Positions 17,184 through 25,834 of a stretch of 64,000 bases of DNA are shown piece after piece (position 1 is the first letter of the stretch; each line of letters begins with the position of its first letter). A program made the position numbers and the translations under genes. Below the pieces are notes generated by a model. The model saw only the letters and a list, made by a program, of their open reading frames with translations, was not told the origin of the DNA and ran no database searches. The DNA comes from Mycobacterium montefiorense (GTDB lineage Bacteria > Actinomycetota > Actinomycetes > Mycobacteriales > Mycobacteriaceae), in the NCBI RefSeq assembly GCF_003112775.1, contig NZ_BFCH01000018.1:1185369-1249368 (forward strand). Direction: 5' to 3'.

Positions 17184-18647
17184 CTAGGCGGTGCTCACGT
17201 CGAAGTCCGCGAGCTCGGGTCTGCGTAAGAGTGCGCTATGGGTCTCCGGCGCCCAGGGGAACAGCTCGGGCAAGCCATCCTTGCCCAGATACCAGTTGTT
17301 GCAGCCCGACGCCCAGATTGTCTGCGGCAAAGCGGCTTTCAAGGTCTCGTTGTAGTCCTTGGTCGCCGCTTCCGTCGGTGCTGCGGTATGCACCACACCA
17401 TTACGGATCTGACGGATCCACCACAACGCGTAGTCGGCTTGATCCTCGGCGATGGCCATGAAGGACTGCTGACCAAGCGGCGAATGCGGCCCCATCAGCA
17501 TAAAGAGATTGGGAAACCGCGGTACCGCGACCGACCGATACGCGATCGGACCGTCGGCCCAAACCTCGTCCAGGGTGATGCCACCCTCCCCGATCAGCTT
17601 CAGCGGCCGCACGTAGGCCCTGGCGTCAAACCCCGTGGCGTAGACCAACAGATCGAGTTCGTGCAGGGTGCCGTCGACGGTCACGATGCCTCGCGGCTCG
17701 ATGCGCTCGATTCGATCGGTGACAACGTCGACGGTCGGATGCTGCACCGAACGGTAGAAACGTCGCGAAATCGCCAGCCGCTTGCAGCCCGGCTGGTAAT
17801 TCGGGGTGAGTTTGGCGCGCAATTCCGGGTCGCGCACCGACAGCCGCAGGTTCCAACGACACGTGGCCTGCACCAGACGGCGGCGCAATCCCGAATGGAT
17901 CAGGGCGCCTCCGAAGACCCGCCGGAAGAACGTTCCCCAAAACCAGTGGCCCAGAGCGTTGAAACCCGGCAAGCGCGAAACTACGTGTCTGGTCAGCGCC
18001 GAGTAGCGCGGGTTGGGCAACGGGTAGACCCACTGCGCGGTGCGCTGAAACAGCGTCAATTGGCGCACCTTGCCGCCGAGCTCCGCGATGATCTGCACAC
18101 CGCTCGACCCGTTTCCGATCAGACCGATTCGCTTGTCCGGCAAAGAAATCGAGTGATCCCACCGCGACGAGTGGAATACCGCACCGGCGAAGGTCTCCCG
18201 CCCGGGGATGTCGGGATAGTTCGGTATCCGTAGCACGCCGGTTGCAACGACCATGACATCGAATGTCTCTTCACCGAATGTCGTGGTGAGATGCCATCTC
18301 CCGTCGTTGTATTCGGCTCTGGTGACGTCGCAACCGAAACGGATGTGTCGTCGGATGCCACGTTCGTCGGCTACCCGCCGGAAGTAGGCCTGCAGTTCCG
18401 GGCCTGGAGGCAGCAAACTTGTCCACTTCGGGTTGGGCGCAAACGTGTAGGAGTAGTACCGCGACGGAACATCGCAGGTAAGACCCGGATACGTGTTGTC
18501 GCGCCAGGTGCCTCCGACCTCATCGGCTTTTTCGAAAACGGTGTAGGAATCGATTCCGGCATCGGCCAACTTGGCTGCCATGCAAAGACCCGACACCCCG
18601 GCACCGATTATCGCGACTTTCACTTGACGCTGCTGCGACATGACCAT
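17184..18647 (-). CDS. Flavin-containing (Baeyer-Villiger-type) monooxygenase
   Basis: A 487-residue class B flavoprotein monooxygenase. FAD-binding GxGxxG is GAGVSG (residues 15-20); the Baeyer-Villiger fingerprint FxGxxxHxxxW(D/P) is present as 'FAGAVFHSSRWD' (153-164); the NADPH-binding motif is GNGSSG (178-183). It uses NADPH and O2 to insert oxygen into ketones or oxidise heteroatoms; the substrate is unknown. Start chosen at ATG 18647, preceded by GGGGAAG; ATG 18641 is possible. It is divergent from cobG and occupies, with the EspA-like gene, the position that holds mazEF7 in M. tuberculosis. Confidence 0.92.
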   Translation of the reverse strand: MVMSQQRQVKVAIIGAGVSGLCMAAKLADAGIDSYTVFEKADEVGGTWRDNTYPGLTCDVPSRYYSYTFAPNPKWTSLLPPGPELQAYFRRVADERGIRRHIRFGCDVTRAEYNDGRWHLTTTFGEETFDVMVVATGVLRIPNYPDIPGRETFAGAVFHSSRWDHSISLPDKRIGLIGNGSSGVQIIAELGGKVRQLTLFQRTAQWVYPLPNPRYSALTRHVVSRLPGFNALGHWFWGTFFRRVFGGALIHSGLRRRLVQATCRWNLRLSVRDPELRAKLTPNYQPGCKRLAISRRFYRSVQHPTVDVVTDRIERIEPRGIVTVDGTLHELDLLVYATGFDARAYVRPLKLIGEGGITLDEVWADGPIAYRSVAVPRFPNLFMLMGPHSPLGQQSFMAIAEDQADYALWWIRQIRNGVVHTAAPTEAATKDYNETLKAALPQTIWASGCNNWYLGKDGLPELFPWAPETHSALLRRPELADFDVSTA

Positions 18648-18762
18648 CACCTACTTCCCCCGATATGACGCCGAGGGTAGTGACGCGGCGCCCGCCCGTG
18701 GTCTCGAGAAGCGGCCAGACAATACGTGTTTTCACCGCCGTGTTCTGCCTTACCGTGGACTC

Positions 18763-19890
18763 ATGGCCCGAATCCGCGACATCGACGCCTGCCCGGGTGC
18801 GCTGCAGGTGCATCAGGCCGCTGACGGCGCACTGGTGCGCGTGCGATTGCCGGGCGGGATGATCACCGCCGCGCAGCTGGCGGCACTGGCCGCCCTGTCC
18901 AGAGACTTCGGCTCGGGAACCTTAGAGCCGACCGTGCGCGGCAATCTGCAACTGCGCGCGATCACCGACGTGACCGCGGTCGCCCAGGGAGTCGCCAAGG
19001 CCGGGCTGCTGCCGTCGGCGACGCACGAACGCGTACGCAACATCGTCGCGTCGCCGCTGTCCGGTCGCTGCGGCGGACGCGCGGACGTGCGCGCGTGGGT
19101 GGGCGCACTGGATGCGGCGATCTGCGCCGAGCCCAAGTTGGTGGAGCTGGGCGGCCGATTCTGGTTCAGCATCGACGACGGCCGCGCCGACGTGTCCGGG
19201 CTGGGCGCCGACGTCGGGATTCACGTCTGCGAGGACGGCTACGCCCTGCTACTGATGGGGCGCGACACCGGTCTGCGGATCGCGGCCGACGATGTGGTCA
19301 CGACGCTGGTCGAAGTCGCTGTCCGGTTCACCGAAATTCACGGAAAAGCCTGGCGCATAAGCGAATTAGACGACTTAGACGGCCTGCTTCCCGGTGCTGA
19401 TATCGCCGCCGCCCCCTTTGTCCCCGTCACCAAACCGCCGGTGGGCTGGATAGCCCAGGACTGGCCCGGGCAGGTAGACCGGGTTGCGTTGGGCGCCGCG
19501 GTGCCGCTGGGTGTGCTGCCCGCGCAAGTCGCGGAGTACCTCGCCGTGATCGAAGCACCGTTGGTGATCACGCCGTGGCGCTCGGTGCTGGTGTGCGACC
19601 TCGACGACGGTGTCGCCGACGCCGCGCTGCGAGGGCTGGCGCCGCTGGGCTTGGTGTTCGACGAGAACTCCCCCTGGCTGGACGTCAGTGCGTGCACCGG
19701 AAGCCCCGGCTGCGCCCACTCGGCCGCCGACGTGCGGGCGGACGCGGCGGATGCCGTCGGGACGGAATCCGCGGGGCGTCGCCACTTCGTTGGCTGTGAA
19801 CGCGCGTGCGGCAGCCCGCCGACTGGTGAGGTGCTGGTCGCCACCGGGGACGGATACCGGCCGCTTCGCGATCGTGGGGCTTTAGGGTAG
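18763..19890 (+). CDS. cobG: Precorrin-3B synthase CobG
   Basis: A 375-residue protein of the sulfite/nitrite reductase half-repeat family, close in length to M. tuberculosis CobG. Start at ATG 18763 (MARIRDIDACPGALQVHQ); the frame is open further upstream but that overlaps the divergent gene's leader. Cluster-binding cysteines are visible as 'CTGSPGC' and 'CERAC' near the C-terminus, matching the [4Fe-4S] pattern. CobG uses O2 to convert precorrin-3A to precorrin-3B, the step that defines aerobic cobalamin synthesis. Followed after 4 bp by cobH, then cobIJ: one operon. Confidence 0.95.
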   Translation: MARIRDIDACPGALQVHQAADGALVRVRLPGGMITAAQLAALAALSRDFGSGTLEPTVRGNLQLRAITDVTAVAQGVAKAGLLPSATHERVRNIVASPLSGRCGGRADVRAWVGALDAAICAEPKLVELGGRFWFSIDDGRADVSGLGADVGIHVCEDGYALLLMGRDTGLRIAADDVVTTLVEVAVRFTEIHGKAWRISELDDLDGLLPGADIAAAPFVPVTKPPVGWIAQDWPGQVDRVALGAAVPLGVLPAQVAEYLAVIEAPLVITPWRSVLVCDLDDGVADAALRGLAPLGLVFDENSPWLDVSACTGSPGCAHSAADVRADAADAVGTESAGRRHFVGCERACGSPPTGEVLVATGDGYRPLRDRGALG

Positions 19891-19894
19891 GCAG

Positions 19895-20521
19895 GTGCTC
19901 GACTACATCCGCGATGCGGCGGAGATCTATCGCCAGTCATTCGCGGCTATCCGCGCCGAAGCCGATTTGGCACGATTCCCCGCCGACATAGCGCAGGTCG
20001 TGGTCCGGTTGATCCACACCTGCGGGCAGGTCGACGTCGCCGAGCACATCGACTTCACCACCGACGTGGTTGCGCGGACCAGCGTCGCGCTGCGAAATGG
20101 CGCTCCCGTGCTGTGCGATTCGTCGATGGTGGCCGCCGGGATCACCAAGGCACGGCTGCCTGCCGGCAACGAGGTGGTGTCGTTGGTGGCCGACCCCCGC
20201 TCACCCGAGCTGGCCGCGCGAAGGCAGATCACCCGCTCGGCCGCGGGCGTGGAACTGTGGGCTGACCGGCTCGAGGGCGCGGTGCTGGCGATCGGCAATG
20301 CGCCCACTGCCCTGTTCCGGCTGCTCGAACTGATCGACGAGGGCGCCGCGCCGCCGGTGGCTGTGCTGGGCGGCCCGGTGGGATTCGTCGGCTCGGCGCA
20401 GTCCAAGCAGGAGCTCGTCGACAACCGACGCGGAATGTCGTATCTGGTGGTGCGGGGTCGCCGCGGGGGCAGTGCGATGGCCGCCGCCGCCGTCAACGCG
20501 ATCGCGAGCGATGCCGAATGA
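19895..20521 (+). CDS. cobH: Precorrin-8X methylmutase CobH
   Basis: A 208-residue protein with GTG start at 19895. It matches CobH/CbiC along its length: 'AQVVVRLIHTCGQVD' contains the catalytic His (about residue 43) that moves the methyl group from C11 to C12, giving hydrogenobyrinic acid; 'PVLCDSSMVAAGI' and 'VGFVGSAQSKQEL' are further family blocks. Cytosolic. It lies between cobG and cobIJ, overlapping the latter by 4 bp (ATGA), so all three are translationally linked. Confidence 0.96.
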   Translation: MLDYIRDAAEIYRQSFAAIRAEADLARFPADIAQVVVRLIHTCGQVDVAEHIDFTTDVVARTSVALRNGAPVLCDSSMVAAGITKARLPAGNEVVSLVADPRSPELAARRQITRSAAGVELWADRLEGAVLAIGNAPTALFRLLELIDEGAAPPVAVLGGPVGFVGSAQSKQELVDNRRGMSYLVVRGRRGGSAMAAAAVNAIASDAE

Positions 20522-22005
20522 CGGACTCCCTAAACCAGAGAGGCACGCTGTGGGGGGTCGGCCTGGGGCCCGGCGACCCGGAATTGGTCACCGTCAAAGC
20601 CGCGCGGGTGATCGGCGAGGCCGACGTCGTGGCTTACCACAGCGCCCGGCACGGCCGCAGTATCGCCCGCGGCATCGCCGAACCGTATCTGCGGAACGGC
20701 CAGATCGAGGAGCACCTCGTCTATCCGGTGACCACCGAGGTGGCCGATCATCCCGGCGGCTACGCCGGTGCGATCGAGGACTTCTATGTCGAAGCCACCC
20801 AGCGCATCGCCGCCCATCTCGACGCGGGACGCAATGTGGCGCTGCTTGCCGAAGGCGATCCGCTGTTCTACAGCTCATATATGCATCTGCACACCCGACT
20901 GACGGAACGGTTCGACGCCATCATCGTGCCGGGAGTGACATCGGTGAGCGCCGCCTCGGCCGCCGTCGCGACGCCGCTGGTGGCCGGCGACGAAGTGCTG
21001 TCGGTGTTGCCGGGGACCCTGCCCGTTGCCGAGCTGACCCGGCGGCTCGCCGACTCGGACGCCGCCGTCGTGCTTAAACTCGGGCGCTCTTATCACACTG
21101 TGCGGGAAGCTCTTTCGGCATCCGGGCGGCTCGATGAAGCGTTCTATGTGGAGCGGGCCAGCACTCCCGCGCAACGGATATCGCCGGCCGCGGACGTCGA
21201 CGAAGCCAGCGTGCCGTACTTCTCGCTGGCCATGTTGCCGGGCGGACGACGGTTCGAACAGCCGTCCGTCGGGGCCGTCGCGGTCGTGGGCCTGGGTCCC
21301 GGCGACAACGACTGGATGACACCGCAGAGCCGACGTGAACTGGCCGCCGCGACCGACCTGATCGGCTACGGCAACTACCTGGATCGCGTCCCCGTTCGCG
21401 ACGGTCAGCAGCGTCATCCCAGTGACAACACCGACGAACCGGCACGGGCGCGGCTAGCGTGCGCGCTGGCCGAGCAGGGCCGCGCCGTGGCGGTGGTGTC
21501 GTCGGGCGATCCGGGAGTCTTCGCGATGGCCACCGCCGTCCTCGAAGAGGCCAAACAATGGCCGGGAGTGCAGATCCGGGTGATCCCGGCGATGACCGCC
21601 GCTCAGGCCGTCGCCAGCCGGGTCGGCGCTCCGCTGGGCCACGACTACGCCGTGATTTCGTTGTCAGACCGGCTCAAGCCGTGGGACGTCATCGAGACAC
21701 GCCTGGCCGCCGCGGCCGCCGCCGATTTGGTGCTCGCCATCTACAACCCCGCGTCCAAGACCCGGACCTGGCAGGTCGGCGCCATGCGCGACATCCTGCT
21801 GACCCATCGCGAACCGGGAACGCCGGTGGTGATCGGCCGCAACGTGTCCGGGCCCGACGAGGATGTCCGCGTGGTGCGATTGGCCGATCTGGACCCCGCC
21901 GATATCGACATGCGCAGCCTGCTGATCGTCGGGTCTTCTCAAACCCAGTGGCACTCAGATGATTCCGGCGACAGGGTGTTCACCCCCCGGCGTTATCCAA
22001 CCTGA
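20518..22005 (+). CDS. cobIJ: Bifunctional precorrin-2 C20- / precorrin-3B C17-methyltransferase
   Basis: A 495-residue fusion of two SAM-dependent tetrapyrrole methylases. The N-terminal half starts 'LWGVGLGPGDPELVTVKA' (CobI, C20 methylation); the C-terminal half starts about residue 255 with 'VAVVGLGPGDNDWMTPQ' (CobJ, C17 methylation and ring contraction) and includes 'GYGNYLDRVP' and 'IYNPASKTRTWQ'. Same fusion as M. tuberculosis Rv2066 (cobIJ). Last gene of the cobG-cobH-cobIJ operon; ends 4 bp from the convergent PPE gene. Confidence 0.96.
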   Translation: MTDSLNQRGTLWGVGLGPGDPELVTVKAARVIGEADVVAYHSARHGRSIARGIAEPYLRNGQIEEHLVYPVTTEVADHPGGYAGAIEDFYVEATQRIAAHLDAGRNVALLAEGDPLFYSSYMHLHTRLTERFDAIIVPGVTSVSAASAAVATPLVAGDEVLSVLPGTLPVAELTRRLADSDAAVVLKLGRSYHTVREALSASGRLDEAFYVERASTPAQRISPAADVDEASVPYFSLAMLPGGRRFEQPSVGAVAVVGLGPGDNDWMTPQSRRELAAATDLIGYGNYLDRVPVRDGQQRHPSDNTDEPARARLACALAEQGRAVAVVSSGDPGVFAMATAVLEEAKQWPGVQIRVIPAMTAAQAVASRVGAPLGHDYAVISLSDRLKPWDVIETRLAAAAAADLVLAIYNPASKTRTWQVGAMRDILLTHREPGTPVVIGRNVSGPDEDVRVVRLADLDPADIDMRSLLIVGSSQTQWHSDDSGDRVFTPRRYPT

Positions 22006-22009
22006 AGGC

Positions 22010-23581
22010 CTACGAGTCGTGGTCCCAGCTGCTCGGCAGCATCGGCGCCGCGGGGCCATCGCTCAACCTGCTGCCGGTCAGCGTCGTCAGCCCGGCCGCG
22101 TTGTCCACACCGGATTTCGCTGCGGCCCCGGCAAATCCGATCGGCCCGGCGGCTTCGCCGGAATCTGCGACCGTCGTGATGGGCTCGTCGTCCGGTCCGG
22201 GAACCGCGTCCTCGAGGTCCATGTATTCGTAGCGGTAGGCCTTGTCCTTGACGGTTGCCCCCCGACGCCGCCGCGCCTTGAGCCGCTGCTTGGCCGATGC
22301 CGCCGCGACGGGGGCCGGGGCGGCAGCGTCGTCGGGCGCCTGCGCCTCGGATTTGCGGCGCGCGCGACTGCTGGAGCTGGCGCGCCCTGACAAGCCCGAC
22401 AGACCGACGGCATAGAGCGCGTCGGACAAGCCCGCGCCGAGCCCGGTCGTACTGGTGGGTCCGAAACCAACCCCAGGGCCGCCACCGACCGGCGGGGCGC
22501 TGCCTGCGGGCGCGGCCGTCGCCGTGGCGGGTGCCGGCGCAGGTGCGCTCACGCTCGAGGTGGTCGGCACATTGCCGAATCCCGCCGGGGCCGGCGCGGC
22601 GGGCATCGGCGTAGGCACCGTTGCGGGCAATGGCGGCTGGATCGACAGGGGAACCGCGGTGCCCACAGCGATTGCCGCCACGCCGGCGGCTGCACCGGCG
22701 GCACCTGCAGCGGCAATGACCATCATGGCGGGGAGCGCGACGACGGCCAACTGAATCGCGGTCGTGATGAACGGCCAGAAGATCATCAAGGTGTGGAAGA
22801 TGGCCCAACCCATGGCGGTGGCAAGGGCCGGCGACAGTCCGAGCTGCCCGAAGAATGAGGCGAGACTGTTGACCCACGGCACCGGCGGGAAAGGCCAGCC
22901 GCCGGGATTGAGCCACTTCGACACCGGCCACGCAAAGCCACTGGTGTACTGCTGCAGCCACTGGGCGAGCTGGTCCATCCAGGACGGATACTGCTGCGTC
23001 GCCGTGGTGGCTTGCTGGGTCGTGGTCGTCGTGGTGGCGGCCGCCGACATGATCTGCGGCGCTGGTGTGCTCGGCGGAACCGCGGCAAGCGCGGACTCGC
23101 TGACCGCCTCATAGGTACTCATCGTCGTGGCGGCCTGCACCCACATGCGGGCGTAGTCGGCCTCGTTGACAGCGATCGGGATGGTGTTGAGGCCGAAGAA
23201 GTTAGTCGCAACCAAGGCGCCGTGAATGGCGTGATTCGCCGCGAGTTCCCCCAGCGTGGGCATCGCGGCCAGCGCGGCCACGTAGGCGCCGGCCGCCGCC
23301 TCGTGCAGTGCGGCCGCGGCCGTGCTGTCTGCGGAGCTGGCTAGCAGCCAGGTCAGATAGGGGGCGTGGGCAGCGATGTACTGCTCTGCGCTGGGACCTT
23401 GCCAAGCGCCGGCCTGGACCGCGCTCAGCAGCCCGGTGAGTTCATCTGCGGCGTCGGCGTATTCGGTGCTCAACGCCGACCACGCCCCCGCGGCCGCCAG
23501 CAGCGGCCCGGGGCCGGGGCCGCTGGTCAGCAGCGTCGAGTGCACCTCCGGCGGAAATGCGAGCCAGATCGGGGCGGTCAT
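22010..23581 (-). CDS. PPE family protein, PPW-type
   Basis: A 523-residue PPE protein with ATG 23581 giving 'MTAPIWLAFPPEVHSTLL'; the frame runs further upstream, but the PPE domain fixes the start. The domain spans about residues 1-180, followed by a Thr-rich linker, a Trp/Pro-rich segment ('GGWPFPPVPW') and several hydrophobic helices (about 290-345), then a Pro/Ala/Gly-rich tail. Near the C-terminus are 'RLKARRRRGATVKDKAYRYE' and 'PMLPSSW', which fit the PPE-PPW subfamily (PPE2/3/4 type). The basic run recalls the Arg-rich nuclear-targeting stretch described in PPE2. It sits tail-to-tail with cobIJ; in M. tuberculosis PPE2 also neighbours cobalamin genes (cobQ1-cobU). Confidence 0.9.
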   Translation of the reverse strand: MTAPIWLAFPPEVHSTLLTSGPGPGPLLAAAGAWSALSTEYADAADELTGLLSAVQAGAWQGPSAEQYIAAHAPYLTWLLASSADSTAAAALHEAAAGAYVAALAAMPTLGELAANHAIHGALVATNFFGLNTIPIAVNEADYARMWVQAATTMSTYEAVSESALAAVPPSTPAPQIMSAAATTTTTTQQATTATQQYPSWMDQLAQWLQQYTSGFAWPVSKWLNPGGWPFPPVPWVNSLASFFGQLGLSPALATAMGWAIFHTLMIFWPFITTAIQLAVVALPAMMVIAAAGAAGAAAGVAAIAVGTAVPLSIQPPLPATVPTPMPAAPAPAGFGNVPTTSSVSAPAPAPATATAAPAGSAPPVGGGPGVGFGPTSTTGLGAGLSDALYAVGLSGLSGRASSSSRARRKSEAQAPDDAAAPAPVAAASAKQRLKARRRRGATVKDKAYRYEYMDLEDAVPGPDDEPITTVADSGEAAGPIGFAGAAAKSGVDNAAGLTTLTGSRLSDGPAAPMLPSSWDHDS

Positions 23582-23753
23582 TGCAGCGGGCCTCGCGGGA
23601 CTGACGGCGACACGAATACCTCTTCGGTGGCCTAGTGACGGTGTGGGCTGGCGGTGCTTGTCCCTAGTGGTCGTTGCATCGCGCGGTTTAGTTCCCACCG
23701 GGTTTGTCGCCCAGGTCTTTGCGCGTGGCGCACGCATGCGCAACGATGCAGGG

Positions 23754-24557
23754 ATGCGGTGCGACGTTGCGCGTGAGGCACTTTCCGCCAGATTGGATGG
23801 CGAGCGCCCAGAAGTGCTCGCGCAGCAGGTCGATGCCCACCTGGAGACGTGCCGCGGTTGTCGCACCTGGCTAATCGGCGCGGCCGCGCAGACTCGGCGG
23901 CTGGCCACGATCGAGCCCGGCGATGGACCAGACCTAGTCGCCCAAATCATGGCGAGCATCGACGACGAATCCACCCGGTCTCAGCGCTGGATGCGGGCGC
24001 TGAGGTCGCGGTATCGACGGTGGGGACTTATCGCGGTGGGTGCGTTCCAGGTGGCGATCGCGGCCGCTCAAATCGGCGGCGTGAATTTCGGCATGGTGTC
24101 GCACCACCAGATGCACGGGGCAATGTCCGGCGAACACCTGCTGCACGAGTCCACAGCCTGGGTGCTCGCATTAGGGGCAGCCATGATCGCGGCCGGGATC
24201 TGGCCGATCACCGCGATCGGCGTCGCGGCGATTGCCGGTGGGTATTCGCTGGCGCTGATAGGTTACGTGGCCGTTGACGTCGTGGACGGACAGGTGACCG
24301 CGACGCGCGTCGCGAGTCACGTGCCCGTGTTGCTGGGCCTGGTGTTCGCGGTGTTGGTGGTGCGCGAACGCTCGGGAGGGCGCAGGCCCCGGGAGTCCGA
24401 TTTCGACGCGTTCGGTGCGGAGATGCCCGCGAGGTCTTTCGCTGATCGGCGGCGAGGCCATCTGAGGCCGATCAACCGATCCTCGGCGAACCCTGCCGCG
24501 AACTCTACGACGGCCCGTCGTAGACTCATCGAACCTGTGGAACTAAGGTGGTTGGCC
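23754..24557 (+). CDS. Zinc-finger (zf-HC2) membrane protein, in frame with sigC and without its own stop
   Basis: From ATG 23754 (MRCDVAREAL; ATG 23736 also possible) the frame encodes an anti-sigma-type zinc finger: Cys3 and then HxxxCxxC at His29-Cys33-Cys36 ('HLETCRGC'). A linker and four hydrophobic helices follow (about 91-109, 134-153, 155-175, 189-203), resembling zf-HC2/DUF2275 membrane proteins. After 'VVRERSGGRRPRESD' it becomes Arg-rich and no stop codon occurs before the sigC start at 24558 or the sigC stop at 25110. As written, translation from here yields a 452-residue anti-sigma-like/SigC fusion. M. tuberculosis sigC has no such neighbour as far as I recall. A sequencing indel cannot be excluded. 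Confidence 0.72.
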
Positions 24558-25112
24558 ATGACCGCGTCCAGCGACGACAAGGCCGTTACCGAATTGGCGT
24601 TGGCGGCGGCACGCGGGAATGAGCGAGCCCTCGAGGCATTCATCAAAGCCACTCAGCAGGACGTGTGGCGATTCGTCACATACCTGTCCGATGCGGGCAG
24701 CGCCGACGATCTGACTCAGGAAACCTTCCTACGGGCAATCGGAGCAATCGAGCGGTTCTCCGGACGCTCCAGCGCTCGCACGTGGCTGCTGTCCATCGCG
24801 CGGCGCGTCGTCGCCGATCACATTCGTCACGTCAAGTCGCGGCCGCGCACCGCCCCGGGGGCCGACCCCGAGCAGGTGCGCAACGGCGACCGGCACGCGC
24901 GTGGGTTCGAGGACCTGGTCGAGGTGACCGCAATGATCGCTAACCTCACCGCCGAACAACGCGAAGCCTTGTTGCTGACCCAGCTGCTCGGACTGCCTTA
25001 CGCCGACGCCGCCGCGGTGTGCGGCTGCCCCGTGGGCACCATCCGATCCCGCGTCGCCCGCGCTCGCGACGCACTGCTGGCCGACGCCGAACTCGACGAC
25101 CTGACCGGTTAG
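24558..25112 (+). CDS. sigC: ECF RNA polymerase sigma factor SigC
   Basis: A 184-residue ECF sigma factor nearly the same length as M. tuberculosis SigC (Rv2069) and closely similar: region 2 with 'FIKATQQDVWRFVTYLSDAG' and 'DDLTQETFLRAIGAI', region 4 with 'LTAEQREALLLTQLLGLPYA' and 'CGCPVGTIRSRVARARDAL'. ATG 24558 is preceded by 'aaggtgg', a fair ribosome-binding site. SigC directs RNA polymerase to a subset of promoters, in M. tuberculosis including virulence and metal-related genes. The upstream zinc-finger membrane frame runs into it without a stop, unlike normal sigma/anti-sigma operons where the sigma factor comes first. Overlaps the end of cobK by 3 bp, tail to tail. Confidence 0.95.
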   Translation: MTASSDDKAVTELALAAARGNERALEAFIKATQQDVWRFVTYLSDAGSADDLTQETFLRAIGAIERFSGRSSARTWLLSIARRVVADHIRHVKSRPRTAPGADPEQVRNGDRHARGFEDLVEVTAMIANLTAEQREALLLTQLLGLPYADAAAVCGCPVGTIRSRVARARDALLADAELDDLTG

Positions 25113-25834
25113 CCCAGTCCGGCAACCCAAACCGCAGCCTCACCGACGGTGCCCACCGCGTTGACTCCGGGCGGGAGCTGCGGGCGAGCCACCATCACCA
25201 CCGGAATATCCAGCGCCGCAGCAGCATCCAGCTTCGCCCTGGTCATGTCACCGCCGCTGTTCTTGGTCACCAGGGCATCGATCCGGTGTTCACGCATGAT
25301 GGCGATTTCGCTGTCGTAGTGATACGGCCCCCGGGATAACAACACCTGGTGATGGCGCGGCAATGATTCGGCATCCGGGTCGGTGACCGCGCGAATCAAA
25401 AACCACACGTCGCTGCCCGCGAAGGCTTTGGTTCCCGAGCGGCCGGTGGTGAGAAATACCCGCTCAAAGCAGTGCTTTGTAACGGCTTGCGCGGCTTCGA
25501 CATCCGAGGCGACAACGATGGCGGCGCCGGGATCCCAGGCCGGGCGGGCCAGCACCAGGTGCGGTATGGCGAGTTCTTGACACGCCGTCGCCGCGTGCGC
25601 AGTCATGGTCGCCGCGAACGGGTGAGTCGCGTCGACGACAGCGCCGATGCTTTGCTCCTGCAGCCAGCTGCGTAGCCCTTGGATGCCGCCGAACCCCCCG
25701 ATGCGCACCGGGCCGACCGGTAGCGCCGGGGCGGGCACCCGGCCGGCCAGCGAGCTGATGATGTCGACTTCTGCGTGCAGGGCTTTGGCGAGCACTCGCC
25801 CCTCGGCGGTGCCACCGAGCAGCAGCACCCGCAT
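25109..25834 (-). CDS. cobK: Precorrin-6A reductase CobK
   Basis: A 241-residue protein with the CobK/CbiJ pattern: N-terminal nucleotide-binding 'MRVLLLGGTAEGRVLA', 'VVDATHPFAATMTAHA' and 'ALVTKNSGGDMTRAKLDAA' near the C-terminus. It reduces precorrin-6A to precorrin-6B with NADPH. ATG 25834 shares its A with the stop of cobM (TGATG), so the two are coupled. Last gene of the cobL-cobM-cobK operon (order Rv2072c-Rv2071c-Rv2070c). Confidence 0.96.
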   Translation of the reverse strand: MRVLLLGGTAEGRVLAKALHAEVDIISSLAGRVPAPALPVGPVRIGGFGGIQGLRSWLQEQSIGAVVDATHPFAATMTAHAATACQELAIPHLVLARPAWDPGAAIVVASDVEAAQAVTKHCFERVFLTTGRSGTKAFAGSDVWFLIRAVTDPDAESLPRHHQVLLSRGPYHYDSEIAIMREHRIDALVTKNSGGDMTRAKLDAAAALDIPVVMVARPQLPPGVNAVGTVGEAAVWVAGLG

